Positions 9,889 through 17,978 are shown, counted from the stretch's first letter. The stretch: 56,586 nt of DNA from Planctomycetota bacterium (GCA_002746535.1 NVWA01000035.1:1-56586), one strand, 5' to 3'. Made by a program: numbers and translations. The notes: generated by a model from the sequence alone, not told the origin.

Positions 9889-11232
9889 ATGACAACTTCA
9901 AAACCAAACGTCATCTTCTTTTTCACCGATCAGCAAAGATGGGATACAAGCTCTCTGTTTGGTAATCCCATGAATTTAACGCCCAACTTTGATCGTATGG
10001 CTATGGAAGGTACTCATTGTTACAACACTACAACCTGTCAACCTGTTTGTTTACCAGCACGCATGAGCTTACAGACAGGTAAATATCCTTCGCAAATGAA
10101 TTGTTATGATAATAACGCGGCCTTAAAAAATGATGAAGAAACCATCGGACATTTATTCCAAAAAGAAGGTTATCGAACGAGCTATATTGGGAAATGGCAT
10201 ATGTCACATGACGAGCCAGTACCACCAGAACAAAGAACTGGTTATGATGATTGGCTAGGCTCTAATCTATTAGAGTTTGTAACAGATGCCTATGATACAA
10301 AATTATGGGATAATGATGGCAACGAAGCTCGTCTACCAGGTTACCGTGTTGATGGACAAACAGATGCAGCTATTCGATATATTGATGAACAAAAAGACAA
10401 TCCATTCTTTCTTTTCTGTTCTTATATAGAACCTCATTTCCAAAATACACGCGATGATTACCCGGCCCCAACTGGTTATGAAGAGAAGTATATGAATCAT
10501 TGGATCCCACCAGATTTAAGAAGCCTAGTCGGAACCTCTCCGCAACATTTGCCCGGTTATTACGGCATGGTAAAAAGATTAGATGAAGCTTTAGGGAGGA
10601 TGCTAGATGCCTTAAAAAGCTTAAATTTATTAGAAAATACAATTATCGTTTATTCAACAGACCATGGTTGTCACTTTAAAACAAGAAATTCCGAATACAA
10701 GCGTAGTTGTCATGATTCTTCTATACGTATCCCCTTGGCCTTTAGTGGCCCGGGTTTTAAAAGTGGCGGTCGTTTACAGGAAATGATTAGTTTGATCGAT
10801 ATCCCACCAACTCTTTTGGATGCTTGTAATATAAATGTACCAGACAGTATGCAAGGTCGCTCAATATTGCCTTTAACCAAAGGACGAGTGGAAGATTGGC
10901 CCGAGGAGACTTACACCGAAATGTATGATACACATTTAAGTAGGTGTGTCAGAACCCATCGTTGGAAATATTCTATAAAAAATATTCAACCAGGTATAAA
11001 CCCTGATGCTGCCTGGGAATTTGAAGAAGATTGTCTTTACGACTTAATGGCTGATCCCTATGAGTTGAGTAATCGAATAGGCTTGAATGCCTACCGAGAT
11101 GTAAGTGATGTTATGAAAAGTAGACTTGTTCGAAGAATGATACAAACCGGTGAAAAAGAACCGAAAATTATCAATGCACCATCAATTGCTAGTGGCCAAA
11201 AAGTGATCAAAGAAAGTGAAATCTATTTGTAA
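9889..11232 (+). CDS. Cys-type sulfatase
   Basis: 447 aa, sulfatase family of the alkaline phosphatase superfamily. The metal-binding start NVIFFFTDQQ (D14, Q15) and the formylglycine motif C54-L-P-A-R58 (within CQPVCLPARMSLQTGKYP) are intact. IGKWHM (near residue 100) and the later TDHG metal-site motif are also present. The C in the motif means it needs the formylglycine-generating enzyme, which is not in this window. There is no obvious signal peptide, so it either acts in the cytoplasm or is exported by other means. It is divergent from AraC and 84 bp upstream of a TIM-barrel isomerase, suggesting desulfation of a sugar before isomerisation. Confidence 0.93.
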   Translation: MTTSKPNVIFFFTDQQRWDTSSLFGNPMNLTPNFDRMAMEGTHCYNTTTCQPVCLPARMSLQTGKYPSQMNCYDNNAALKNDEETIGHLFQKEGYRTSYIGKWHMSHDEPVPPEQRTGYDDWLGSNLLEFVTDAYDTKLWDNDGNEARLPGYRVDGQTDAAIRYIDEQKDNPFFLFCSYIEPHFQNTRDDYPAPTGYEEKYMNHWIPPDLRSLVGTSPQHLPGYYGMVKRLDEALGRMLDALKSLNLLENTIIVYSTDHGCHFKTRNSEYKRSCHDSSIRIPLAFSGPGFKSGGRLQEMISLIDIPPTLLDACNINVPDSMQGRSILPLTKGRVEDWPEETYTEMYDTHLSRCVRTHRWKYSIKNIQPGINPDAAWEFEEDCLYDLMADPYELSNRIGLNAYRDVSDVMKSRLVRRMIQTGEKEPKIINAPSIASGQKVIKESEIYL

Positions 11233-11315
11233 AGTAATACATAGTTGGAAATAAATATACTCCAACAAAATAACTTAACGTTATTATAAACATTTAAACA
11301 ATTCAGGAGATCAGA

Positions 11316-12143
11316 ATGCAAAATTATGAAAAAATGAAAAAAGACCTAGTTGAAGCTTTTCAGAAAAAAACAAATGAAAAGCCAGCATTAAAAAATGAAG
11401 AGCTAAAATTTTCCTGGAGCAACTGGGGATTTGGTTTAGAGTCATTGGACAATACCGCTCAGCGCTTAGAAAATAATGGCTTAAAATGGATTGAATTGCA
11501 TGGGAATCTCTATGGAAACGATTTAGGATATAAATCCAAAGAGGTTTTAGAAACCTTGGATAGGCATGATATCAAAGTGGCCGGCGTTTGTGGTATGTTT
11601 GGCCCTGAAAATGATCTCTCTAGCAATTCTGGAATATCCCGACAAAATGCAATTGATTATATTCGCAGACAAATAGACTTTTGTTTTGAAGTAGGTGGAA
11701 CCTATATGTTAGTGGTACCTGGTGCAGTTGGCCGAACAAGCGCTTATGATGAGAGTGAATTTGAAAGATCCGTTGAAGCTCTTCAAGTTGTTGCTGATGA
11801 TTTTGTGCAAGCCAAAGTGCGTGCGGCTATCGAACCAATTCGTTCGGCAGAAGTATCTTTTAATCATACGGTGGCTGATGCAAAAAAATATATTGAATCA
11901 GTTAATCATGCAGGAGTCAAACACATTAACGGTGATGTCTACCACATGCAATCTGAAGAAGTCAATATAGCCCAAGCTATTCTTGATGCGGGAGATCAAT
12001 TGATTAATCTTCATCTAGCAGATTCTAATCGTTGCGCGTTGGGCCAAGGGTCCTTAGATGTGGATGCCATTATTATGGCCCTATATCTAATTGATTATAA
12101 TGACGGCTTCCGATTCGCTACGCCCGTAAGGTCAATTTATTAA
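11316..12143 (+). pseudogene. Xylose-isomerase-like TIM-barrel protein, 3' end lost
   Basis: 275 aa, sugar phosphate isomerase/epimerase family (AP endonuclease 2-like TIM barrel). A good AGGAG ribosome site precedes the ATG. Barrel motifs are clear: ELHGN, the acidic AAIEPIR strand, HINGDVYH and INLHLADSNR, giving the usual E/D/H metal ligands. The reading ends abruptly after FRFATPVRSIY. In relatives known to me the chain runs on past this TP with a conserved P/G-rich tail, so the last ~30-60 residues appear to have been replaced at about 12126. Downstream is a repeat-rich gene-free stretch, consistent with a rearrangement breakpoint. It probably formed an operon with the sulfatase. It may still fold, so 'truncated gene' is as fair a label as pseudogene. 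Confidence 0.6.
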
Positions 12144-12334
12144 TTTGCCATTGGTTTTCCGTGAAATCAGCAATACACTTCGCAATATTACCGAGCACCT
12201 CATTTGAATCTATCGAAATTCCATCGGATCAATCAACAACCTAATCGAATATTAGAGCAAAACCATAAATCAGGGTACAGCCGAAAGGTAAAATATTATT
12301 CTAATAACTAAATACCGAGTAATTATTGATTCAA

Positions 12335-12412
12335 AGCAATGAAATGAAGAGTTAGTGATTAAATAAATGTTTAATTCTGTACAAGATACTTACCAAAACT
12401 CTAATTTTTAGA
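12335..12412 (+). repeat. Dispersed repeat R3, copy a
   Basis: About 75-80 bp that align with 14286-14364. The best-conserved part is CAAGATACTTACCAAAACT versus CAAGATACTTGCCAAAACT, followed by TAAnnnTTAG. Flanking sequence also matches in patches. Function unknown. Confidence 0.6.
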
Positions 12413-12677
12413 GCACAATCATATTTTTGGACACAATAAATATTGCTCACTCATCTACCGACAGCCCTCTAAAGTAATCTTCAGTGTAGGTGGAATTGAT
12501 ATTTTGATAGAAATCAATAGCAAGTCTAACTTTGGTTGTTAAGTTCTCATGCCGTAAAGTCAAAATATTAATCTCACTCGATTTCCATGTTATATTGCCT
12601 TAGATGCTGTCACATTTCCGAAAAACCAGAAAAGATTTTTGAAATCTTGTCGGGTTAACTTGCCAAAACATATTAGC

Positions 12678-12741
12678 AAACCTTGGTATAATGCTTACTT
12701 TGCTTTTAGAGAGTAGCCTTGGTTAAGAAATTATTGAATCC
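12678..12741 (+). repeat. Dispersed repeat R2, copy a (promoter-bearing)
   Basis: A 64-bp block matching 18059-18122 at 60 of 64 positions by eye. It contains TTGGTATAAT, a perfect extended -10 promoter box (TGnTATAAT). This copy lies about 160 bp upstream of the sigma-factor gene and lacks the 5' half seen in copies b and c. Confidence 0.7.
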
Positions 12742-12811
12742 ATTTGTTACAGCCAATACGCTTAACACTTGTTGTGCTAATGATGCCTCCTAGTATTTTC
12801 AAGCAGAAACT

Positions 12812-12826
12812 ATTTTGATATAATTT
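12812..12826 (+). promoter_or_regulatory. Extended -10 promoter for the sigma-factor gene
   Basis: TTTTGATATAATTT contains TGATATAAT, an ideal extended -10 box, about 77 bp before the ATG. No clear -35 is seen, as is common for extended -10 promoters. Confidence 0.45.
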
Positions 12827-12902
12827 AAAATTATTTTATTTTCCTGTCACAGTAGGGCTCCATATTGTCATCTCTAATTTTGAGATAAAACTTATTTGGT
12901 AA

Positions 12903-14045
12903 ATGATGACTAAAAAAAAGAACACAAAATTTGAAAAGGAGGTATACGGTAAATATTATGCTATTGTTTTTTCAACATGTAAAAGAAGATTAATTCAGAA
13001 AGATTTAATTGATGATGCAGTTCAATCTACTTTTTTGCTTTATATTAAAGAGCAAGATAAGATCAAATCCAATTTGAGTACTTGGTTTTATTGGGCTTCT
13101 AAAAATGTTTGTATTGTTATGAATAGAAGTCTTAAAGACCATGTTACAATCAACGAGAATTTGGTTGAGAGTGACAAATATCATGATGAAATTTGCCTTG
13201 ATAGATTAATTGCAACGCTACCAAAAAAGAAATGTGAATTACTTTTAATGAGGTTTTATGATGATTTGAGTTATCAGGAAATTTCAGAAAGAACCAATAC
13301 TAAAGAAGCAAGTATACGTAAAACAATTGAGCGAACAATATCTTTCTTGCAATCTAAATTCAAAAAGAAAGATGTCTTGGTTACAGCCTTACTTGCTCAG
13401 TTGTTTCATATAAACAAAGCTTCAGCATCGATATTAAATTCCAGTAGTTTTATCCTCCAAAATAGTTTAATTCAACAATCAATTATTAAAGGAGTTTTAA
13501 AAATGTATTTAATTACAACGCTACAGAAATCTATTTTACTTGTTCTGCTTATTTCATTATCTGGCTTGATAATAGTAATCGGTCAAGATAAAGTTAAGAA
13601 AAATAATTTATCAACTTCAAAGACATCTGAAATGGAACATTCAGTTCCTAAAAATAATTCTGAAAACATAATTAAATATACACTTACTGAAGGAGAATAT
13701 ATTATGGATGGAATGTATCTTGAGACAGTAGGTGGAAAGCTTAGGTACGTACAAGGTATTTGGAAAGGATATTTAAAAATAGAAGAGGATAAATTTAAAT
13801 TTATTGCAAACTCCACAAGCGGTAAGAAACATCAATATAATGGTACGGTAGTGGATGGAAAGTACATATTAAAGATAGGTAAAAATAAAAAATTTATAGG
13901 AAAATTAATAAAGGATAATGTGATTTCTGGTTCAATCATGGATAACAATTCAGAGGGTAATTTTAGTAAGAATGGCTTTTTTAAGATTTATCCTGAAAAG
14001 ACAAGGAAAACAAATGGATTGAAACAACAATCTTTCAAAGAGTAG
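12903..14045 (+). CDS. ECF sigma factor with membrane-anchored C-terminal tail
   Basis: 380 aa. Residues about 12-78 form sigma region 2 (DLIDDAVQSTFLLYIKE, then STWFYWASKNV); residues about 100-153 form region 4 (LPKKKCELLLMRFYDDLSYQ, then a helix-turn-helix). Unlike a plain ~190-aa ECF sigma, it continues into one hydrophobic helix (about 209-227, ILLVLLISLSGLIIVIG) and a ~150-aa beta-rich tail (about 240-375). This suggests the factor is held at the inner membrane with its tail outside, so release might need proteolysis or a conformational signal. No separate anti-sigma gene is adjacent. The ATG lacks a strong ribosome site. Similar tailed ECFs are known in Planctomycetes; its targets are unknown. 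Confidence 0.75.
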   Translation: MMTKKKNTKFEKEVYGKYYAIVFSTCKRRLIQKDLIDDAVQSTFLLYIKEQDKIKSNLSTWFYWASKNVCIVMNRSLKDHVTINENLVESDKYHDEICLDRLIATLPKKKCELLLMRFYDDLSYQEISERTNTKEASIRKTIERTISFLQSKFKKKDVLVTALLAQLFHINKASASILNSSSFILQNSLIQQSIIKGVLKMYLITTLQKSILLVLLISLSGLIIVIGQDKVKKNNLSTSKTSEMEHSVPKNNSENIIKYTLTEGEYIMDGMYLETVGGKLRYVQGIWKGYLKIEEDKFKFIANSTSGKKHQYNGTVVDGKYILKIGKNKKFIGKLIKDNVISGSIMDNNSEGNFSKNGFFKIYPEKTRKTNGLKQQSFKE

Positions 14046-14049
14046 AGTA

Positions 14050-14168
14050 AGCTTATTGAGCTCTGTTCATTGTTGTAAAGAGCTCACATTCCCCTTACCC
14101 CAAAACCAAACCTTGATATAATGATCCTAATCCTTTTAAAGAGTTGGCTTGGTTAAGAAATTATTTAA
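14050..14168 (+). repeat. Dispersed repeat R2, copy b (long form)
   Basis: The 3' half (14108-14168) matches R2 copies a and c, including the extended -10 box TTGATATAAT and GCTTGGTTAAGAAATTATT. The 5' half (TGAGCTCTGTTCAT, then CCCCTTACCCC) matches only copy c. The 5' dyad (14057-14086) could act as a weak terminator for the sigma-factor gene. Confidence 0.6.
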
Positions 14169-14285
14169 TTGGAGTATTTCAATTTTTATAATTTCATTTG
14201 AAAAATTTGTAAGATTATTGTAAATTTAATATCATTTGGTAAAAATATTATTCCAATCAAAATTTAAAATGAAATAATCTATTTA

Positions 14286-14364
14286 CAACAATGGAATTAA
14301 GTTTTAGAGATTAATTAAATCTATGTTTTCCTTCAAGATACTTGCCAAAACTATAAATCTTAGC
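14286..14364 (+). repeat. Dispersed repeat R3, copy b
   Basis: Second copy of the ~80-bp block at 12335-12412, same orientation. Shared words include CAAGATACTTGCCAAAACT and TTAG followed by GATTAA. In this neighbourhood R3 follows R2, whereas around 12.4 kb it precedes it. Confidence 0.6.
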
Positions 14365-14441
14365 GTCATCAAAGTATTTTAATGGAAATATTTGTTGTTG
14401 AAATCTCGTTTTTTAAAATATTTATTTAAATGGAGTAGATC

Positions 14442-14849
14442 ATGAAAAGTTTATTATTTAGTTTAATGTTGTTATGTGTTTGCTTAACAGTTACGGCATC
14501 AGAAAAAAAAGAATCAACAAAAAAACAGAAAGTTGAAGTCTGTCCAATTGTTGCAGGTGTTTGCAAAATCAAATGTGATGATGCGGAAAAATGTAAGAAA
14601 GTGCACAAAACAAAGGAAGAATGCAAAAAGGCTAACATTGACGCTTGTAAAAAGAAATGTGCAACGTTATGTAAAGACAAAGAATGTAAAGGTGCTTTGG
14701 ACAAATGCTGGAAAATTTGTGGTAAAGCTAAAAAAGGGAAACTTGAGTGTAAATTTGGAAAAGTTAAAAAAGAAAAACATGAATGTAAAAAAGGTTGTTC
14801 AAGCTGTGATTTGAAATCTGATGATTCAGAAAAACCAAAAAATAAATAG
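14442..14849 (+). CDS. Secreted Cys/Lys-rich small protein
   Basis: 135 aa with a clear signal peptide (about residues 1-19, cut near TVTAS). The mature ~115 residues carry 15 cysteines and about one third lysines, with spacing such as CKIKCDDAEKC and CKDKEC. This suggests a disulfide-bonded or metal-binding exported protein; a metallothionein-like or envelope-stress role is possible but unproven. A GGAG ribosome site lies 7 bp before the ATG. I do not recognise a named family. Lysine bias and Cys pattern are continuous, so the frame is real; the overlapping +1 frame is a shadow. Confidence 0.65.
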   Translation: MKSLLFSLMLLCVCLTVTASEKKESTKKQKVEVCPIVAGVCKIKCDDAEKCKKVHKTKEECKKANIDACKKKCATLCKDKECKGALDKCWKICGKAKKGKLECKFGKVKKEKHECKKGCSSCDLKSDDSEKPKNK

Positions 14850-15155
14850 TAATAATAAGTTTTTTTAATTGGGGCTATTCATCTGGTAGCCTCTTCAGTT
14901 TTTATACAACCATTCCAAACCTCAGACGCGGGGGTGATAGTTTGGCGAGAATTTCAACATAGTTTGTTCGTCTACATTTATGGGATAAATAATTTTTCGA
15001 TTTGGTTTAGGATACTATCTAGTTTATATTCTAGGATGCTAAAATTAGTGTCAAAAGGATGATTTATTTCATATTAATATATTTTTTAACTAGTTTTAAA
15101 TCTTGTTTTTGCACTAATACGAGTTTAGACTTAAATGTAAAAAAAGGAAAAGTTG
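14850..15155. other. Gene-free stretch with R1 hairpin A
   Basis: Holds the R1 hairpin at 14915-14945. A 57-codon ORF beginning at 15059 (MIYFILIYF...) overlaps the next gene in another frame and has no usable ribosome spacing, so I do not call it. Confidence 0.4.
14915..14945 (+). repeat. R1 conserved-loop hairpin, copy A
   Basis: CCAAAC at the left pairs with GTTTGG at the right; the core is GACGCGGGGGTGAT. The same loop recurs at 16.36, 17.38 and 18.39 kb (+) and at 54.79 and 55.83 kb (-). It lies 66 bp after the stop of the Cys-rich protein gene, in the same orientation. Confidence 0.6.
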
Positions 15156-16295
15156 ATGAATCAATACTCTCTTTTACGTTTGCTAATTACATTTGCTATT
15201 CTATTTCACAGTTCTTCTATCAAATTATTTAGTAAGGATAAAGAGGGTTTCAAGCCTAATGCTAAATTAGTCAATCTAGCAGATAATACTGCTATTAATC
15301 TAGGTAAGTTTAAATGGGAAAAACCTCAAGGTGAACCTAATTCAGGCTCAGTAACAGATTATAGTGGTATGACATACGATGTTCATAATAATAGAATTTT
15401 GATGTTTGGCGGTGGACATTCAGCAACTTACTCAGATGCGATTTATTGTTTTAGCTTTGAAACATTGAATTCTGAATTCAAGGCTCTTTATACACCTACT
15501 CCATTTCAGTTTTATTCACCAGATAATCTAAATCAGAGCTTTTGGAAAGCGGGTTTAAGTGAAATGAATTATCCCAGACCAGTTGGTAGGCATACTTATG
15601 ATTTATTAATAGTTCCGTCTGAAAGAAAAGAACTTCTTATGTTGCGCAATGGTGCTGCTTCTGGGGCAGCAGCTTCAGCAGGTGTTAAAAGTGCTTGGGG
15701 AGGGGGCGGTGTATATGATTTCAAAACAAATAAATGGTCAATTATCCCAACTAAAGAATTGATCATTGGTGGATGGGCAGATGTCGCAGAATATGATCCA
15801 ATTTCAAAGAATATATTTGGTTTTTCGAGCAAAGGAGTTTTTGTATTTAAAACTAAAGATAGAAAATCCTACAAGTTGAAATCAAGTGGGGATTATTCCA
15901 ACTATCATGGTTCGGCTGTATATTCAAAAATAGATGACAGTATGTATGTTATGGGTACACCCTATGGTAAGAAAGAGATCTTTTTTTCAAAATATAAACT
16001 TGATAGAAAGAAACTATCTGATTCCAAAATGGTAAAATTAAAAAATTACCCTAAAGAAAAAAAAGGTTACCCTGTTTTTGTTTATGATACGAAAAATAAT
16101 GTATTAATAGGAGGCCCATATAATAATAAATTCTATATTTATGATCCTGTAAAAAAAACATGGGAAGCAAATGATATCTCAGGAGGCAATCCTGGGGATT
16201 TGATGTTTTGGTGTATTGCATATAGTCCCGTTGACAATGTTTTGATTTTTATTACAAAATCAAGAAGCGTTTGGGCTTATAGATATAAGGGATAA
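15156..16295 (+). CDS. Secreted kelch/galactose-oxidase-like beta-propeller
   Basis: 379 aa from the ATG at 15156 (a TTG one codon earlier is possible; the AAAAAGGAAA site favours the ATG). A signal peptide covers about residues 1-25. Kelch-type blades are recognisable: RILMFGGGHSATYSDAIYCF near residue 85, DVAEYDPISKNIFGF, AVYSKIDDSMYVMG and AYSPVDNVLIF. Such propellers are non-catalytic binding modules or galactose-oxidase-like enzymes; I see no copper-ligand set, so a binding role is more likely. It is a single gene, ended by R1 copy B. Confidence 0.7.
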   Translation: MNQYSLLRLLITFAILFHSSSIKLFSKDKEGFKPNAKLVNLADNTAINLGKFKWEKPQGEPNSGSVTDYSGMTYDVHNNRILMFGGGHSATYSDAIYCFSFETLNSEFKALYTPTPFQFYSPDNLNQSFWKAGLSEMNYPRPVGRHTYDLLIVPSERKELLMLRNGAASGAAASAGVKSAWGGGGVYDFKTNKWSIIPTKELIIGGWADVAEYDPISKNIFGFSSKGVFVFKTKDRKSYKLKSSGDYSNYHGSAVYSKIDDSMYVMGTPYGKKEIFFSKYKLDRKKLSDSKMVKLKNYPKEKKGYPVFVYDTKNNVLIGGPYNNKFYIYDPVKKTWEANDISGGNPGDLMFWCIAYSPVDNVLIFITKSRSVWAYRYKG

Positions 16296-16351
16296 TTACT
16301 AAATTAAAATGATAGAATTCATTATAATAAAATTTCAATACACCAAGCTTT

Positions 16352-16381
16352 CCAAAACTCAGACGCGGGGTTGATGGTTGG
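16352..16381 (+). repeat. R1 conserved-loop hairpin, copy B
   Basis: CCAAAACTCA faces TGATGGTTGG around ACGCGGGG; arms are imperfectly complementary. It lies between the stops of the kelch-like gene (+) and the small HTH gene (-), oriented with the former. Confidence 0.6.
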
Positions 16382-16389
16382 AGGGGATC

Positions 16390-16596
16390 TTACTTTTTTG
16401 ACTTAGCATCTTTCTTTAAAGTTATTTTCATTCCTATTTTTTCATAAACCCTCAAGGCTTGTAGAACTGCATGATAAGAGATGCCGATATCTTTTGCCAT
16501 TTGGATTTTATTTCCTTTGTGCTTTCTAAAAGCAATTTTAACTCTCTTGTAGGCTTTATCGAACTCTTCTTTTGAAACGGGAATGTCGGGTTTCAT
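16390..16596 (-). CDS. Small Fis-type helix-turn-helix protein
   Basis: 68 aa. Residues about 28-52 (GNKIQMAKDIGISYHAVLQA) match the pattern of the Fis/NtrC DNA-binding helix-turn-helix (HTH_8), preceded by a basic helix. A stand-alone protein of this size probably binds DNA as a dimer. It is the last of four minus-strand small genes (DUF2061, 29-aa peptide, Zn-ribbon, HTH), 87 bp after the Zn-ribbon gene. Targets unknown. Confidence 0.55.
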   Translation of the reverse strand: MKPDIPVSKEEFDKAYKRVKIAFRKHKGNKIQMAKDIGISYHAVLQALRVYEKIGMKITLKKDAKSKK

Positions 16597-16683
16597 TTAG
16601 ATATATTCTTTAAAAGATTAAATATTTATAGGTTAACTTAACATACTAAAGATGCAACTAATAACGGTGTTCTTTCTATTAGC

Positions 16684-16878
16684 TTACATCAAGCCCTTCT
16701 TTTTCAATTCTTCCTGTAAGGCATTGCTCTCCGTTGCCAGCTCCATAATTGTTTTCTCAAGACACGGTTTGCAGTATTGATAGCCAAGTTTATCTACCAT
16801 TTCTTCTTTGCCCTTAGCTTTAAACTTAAATTCCTTATTACACTTTAAGCAGTTTACAAGTTCACTTTTCCCGAACAT
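16684..16878 (-). CDS. Small zinc-ribbon protein
   Basis: 64 aa with two CxxC pairs (C10/C13 and C36/C39), the pattern of a zinc ribbon, followed by an amphipathic helix (residues 41-62). Its ATG is two bases after the stop of the 29-codon ORF upstream (TAAAGATG), so the two are likely translationally coupled. Function unknown; protein-protein or nucleic-acid contact is the usual role of such small ribbons. Confidence 0.55.
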   Translation of the reverse strand: MFGKSELVNCLKCNKEFKFKAKGKEEMVDKLGYQYCKPCLEKTIMELATESNALQEELKKKGLM

Positions 16879-16880
16879 CT

Positions 16881-16970
16881 TTAATCCTTTTTAATTGCTT
16901 TAAATTTATCATCGTACTTTATACTTTTGCCCCATTTAGTCTCATACTTAGAATGTCCATTTTTAATCAT
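16881..16970 (-). CDS. 29-aa peptide with IKNGHSxYETKWG motif
   Basis: A short ORF starting MIKNGHSKYETKWGKS, placed between DUF2061 and the Zn-ribbon gene and ending two bases before the latter's start. A second copy of the same motif is at 24702-24788 on the minus strand. The frame is open a further ~10 codons upstream (KKDIGEIKW) without a standard start. Either a real micropeptide or the surviving tail of a longer gene; conservation of the protein sequence over DNA argues for past or present translation. Confidence 0.4.
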   Translation of the reverse strand: MIKNGHSKYETKWGKSIKYDDKFKAIKKD

Positions 16971-17007
16971 CCATTTTATTTCACCAATATCTTTTTTAAT
17001 AATTGCT

Positions 17008-17247
17008 TTAATCGTTCTTTATACTAAAGATATTTCTGATACTGCCTTTTGGGGCAAGTAACCAAGCTCTTTCATGAATATAATAAATGAAAAATTTAGT
17101 GAAAAATTCAATCCCGCCAATTGATAATGCAAGGTCTGTTTTTCCAGTTACAAAATAAGCAATCGTAATAGTGGTTAGTGTTGCAATTATTCGCCATGAG
17201 AATGCTTTTAAAAGACTTCTAGCTTTTGATTCATCAAACTTTTCCAA
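17008..17247 (-). CDS. DUF2061 small membrane protein
   Basis: 79 aa. It matches the DUF2061 pattern: SLLKAFSWRIIATLTTITIA near the start, then TGKTDLALSIGGIEFFTKFF and an IHERAW ending, with two transmembrane helices. These inner-membrane proteins are widespread in marine bacteria, sometimes next to sulfur-assimilation genes; their function is unknown. It is the first gene of the minus-strand small-gene group. Confidence 0.85.
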   Translation of the reverse strand: MEKFDESKARSLLKAFSWRIIATLTTITIAYFVTGKTDLALSIGGIEFFTKFFIYYIHERAWLLAPKGSIRNIFSIKND

Positions 17248-17360
17248 ATTTACTCCTATATATTATTGTTTTTAGGTTTCATATCAATCCATCAAAAAAC
17301 TTAAAATGTCATCACCCTTAAGGTTAGTATAATCATCTGACTCAATCACTCAATACACTA

Positions 17361-17395
17361 AACTTTAGAGCTCAGATGCGGGGGTGATGGTTGTG
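17361..17395 (+). repeat. R1 conserved-loop hairpin, copy C
   Basis: GCTCAGATGCGGGGGTGATGG matches the R1 core; arm pairing is weak here. It lies between the divergent DUF2061 (-) and EF-hand (+) genes, so unlike the other copies it is not clearly 3' of a same-strand gene. Confidence 0.55.
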
Positions 17396-17469
17396 ACTTT
17401 AGCTATACTTAGATCAATTATTTACATTTATTTAAATAAAACTGTTCTTTTCATTTTACCCCTGTTATA

Positions 17470-17475
17470 TAATGG
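17470..17475 (+). promoter_or_regulatory. TATAAT -10 box before the EF-hand gene
   Basis: A perfect TATAAT 56 bp before the ATG at 17532. No recognisable -35 at the expected spacing. Confidence 0.35.
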
Positions 17476-17531
17476 CCGATAGTAAATATAGACAGGTTGT
17501 TTTCAACAAATAAATGCAAAGAGGCTGAATT

Positions 17532-17978
17532 ATGATAGATGGTATTAGTGGCGGCTCAAATCCGTCTCAAATGCAAGGCGGTATGAGGGGCAGAATGGAA
17601 GCCCGTTTTAATAAAATGGATCAGGATCAAAACGGATCTATAAACATAGACGAATTTTCAGAGATGGCAAAAGCTCGCGGAAAAGATGTTTCTAAGGCTG
17701 ACAAAGTCTTTAGCAAGATAGATGTTGACGGCGACGGCGAATTAACAAAATCAGAAATGAAGGATTTTAGAAAATCCAGAATGCAAAATCACGAAATAGG
17801 TCAAAGTCGAGGACCTTTTAAAGCTATCCAATCCTTGACCTCTGAAAATAAAGATCAGATCAGAAGCTTAATCGAGCAATTAAAATCTAATGATGATTCA
17901 AACTCTTATAATAAGGCTGATATACTTAACCAGCTCAAAACTATCGCCTCAGATATTGGAATTGATCTTACAGCATAA
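17532..17978 (+). CDS. EF-hand calcium-binding protein
   Basis: 148 aa with two canonical EF-hand loops: residues 30-41 (D30, D32, N34, G35, E41) and 64-75 (D64, D66, D68, G69, E75). Both have all calcium ligands. The N-terminus is Gly/Met/Gln-rich and there is no signal peptide. The C-terminal third (about 95-145) is helical, as in small XopAJ/calmodulin-like bacterial proteins. It could be a calcium buffer or sensor; the partner is unknown. A hairpin follows the stop. Confidence 0.85.
   Translation: MIDGISGGSNPSQMQGGMRGRMEARFNKMDQDQNGSINIDEFSEMAKARGKDVSKADKVFSKIDVDGDGELTKSEMKDFRKSRMQNHEIGQSRGPFKAIQSLTSENKDQIRSLIEQLKSNDDSNSYNKADILNQLKTIASDIGIDLTA

Larger units (their letters stand above)
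12144..12902. other. 759-bp gene-free, repeat-bearing stretch
   Basis: No intact gene. It starts at the probable breakpoint of the truncated isomerase. It contains repeat R3 copy a (about 12335-12412), a ~50-codon open stretch on the minus strand (12447-12602) whose IDFY ending loosely recalls the C-terminus of a LysR regulator, a small hairpin at 12633-12649 (AAGATTT/AAATCTT), and repeat R2 copy a (12678-12741). The last 90 bp hold the likely sigma-factor promoter. The content suggests debris from past insertions. Confidence 0.45.
14046..14441. other. 396-bp gene-free stretch with repeats R2 and R3
   Basis: Contains an 8-bp inverted repeat at 14057-14086 (TGAGCTCT/AGAGCTCA, 14-base loop) directly after the sigma-factor stop, repeat R2 copy b (to 14168) and repeat R3 copy b (14286-14364). 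A near-consensus ribosome site (GGAG) precedes the next ATG. No ORF of note. Confidence 0.5.

Noticed and set aside
12447..12602. Possible LysR C-terminal remnant on the minus strand
   Set aside because: Only a loose similarity over ~20 residues (VRLAIDFY); too weak to annotate as a pseudogene.
14533..14814. Overlapping 93-codon ORF within the Cys-rich gene
   Set aside because: A +1 frame shadow of the Lys/Cys-rich gene, rich in N/K/V with no signal peptide; the main frame has a signal peptide, ribosome site and conserved Cys spacing.
15059..15240. 57-codon ORF (MIYFILIYF...) before the kelch-like gene
   Set aside because: AAAAGG touches the ATG, leaving no usable spacing, and it overlaps the real gene in another frame.
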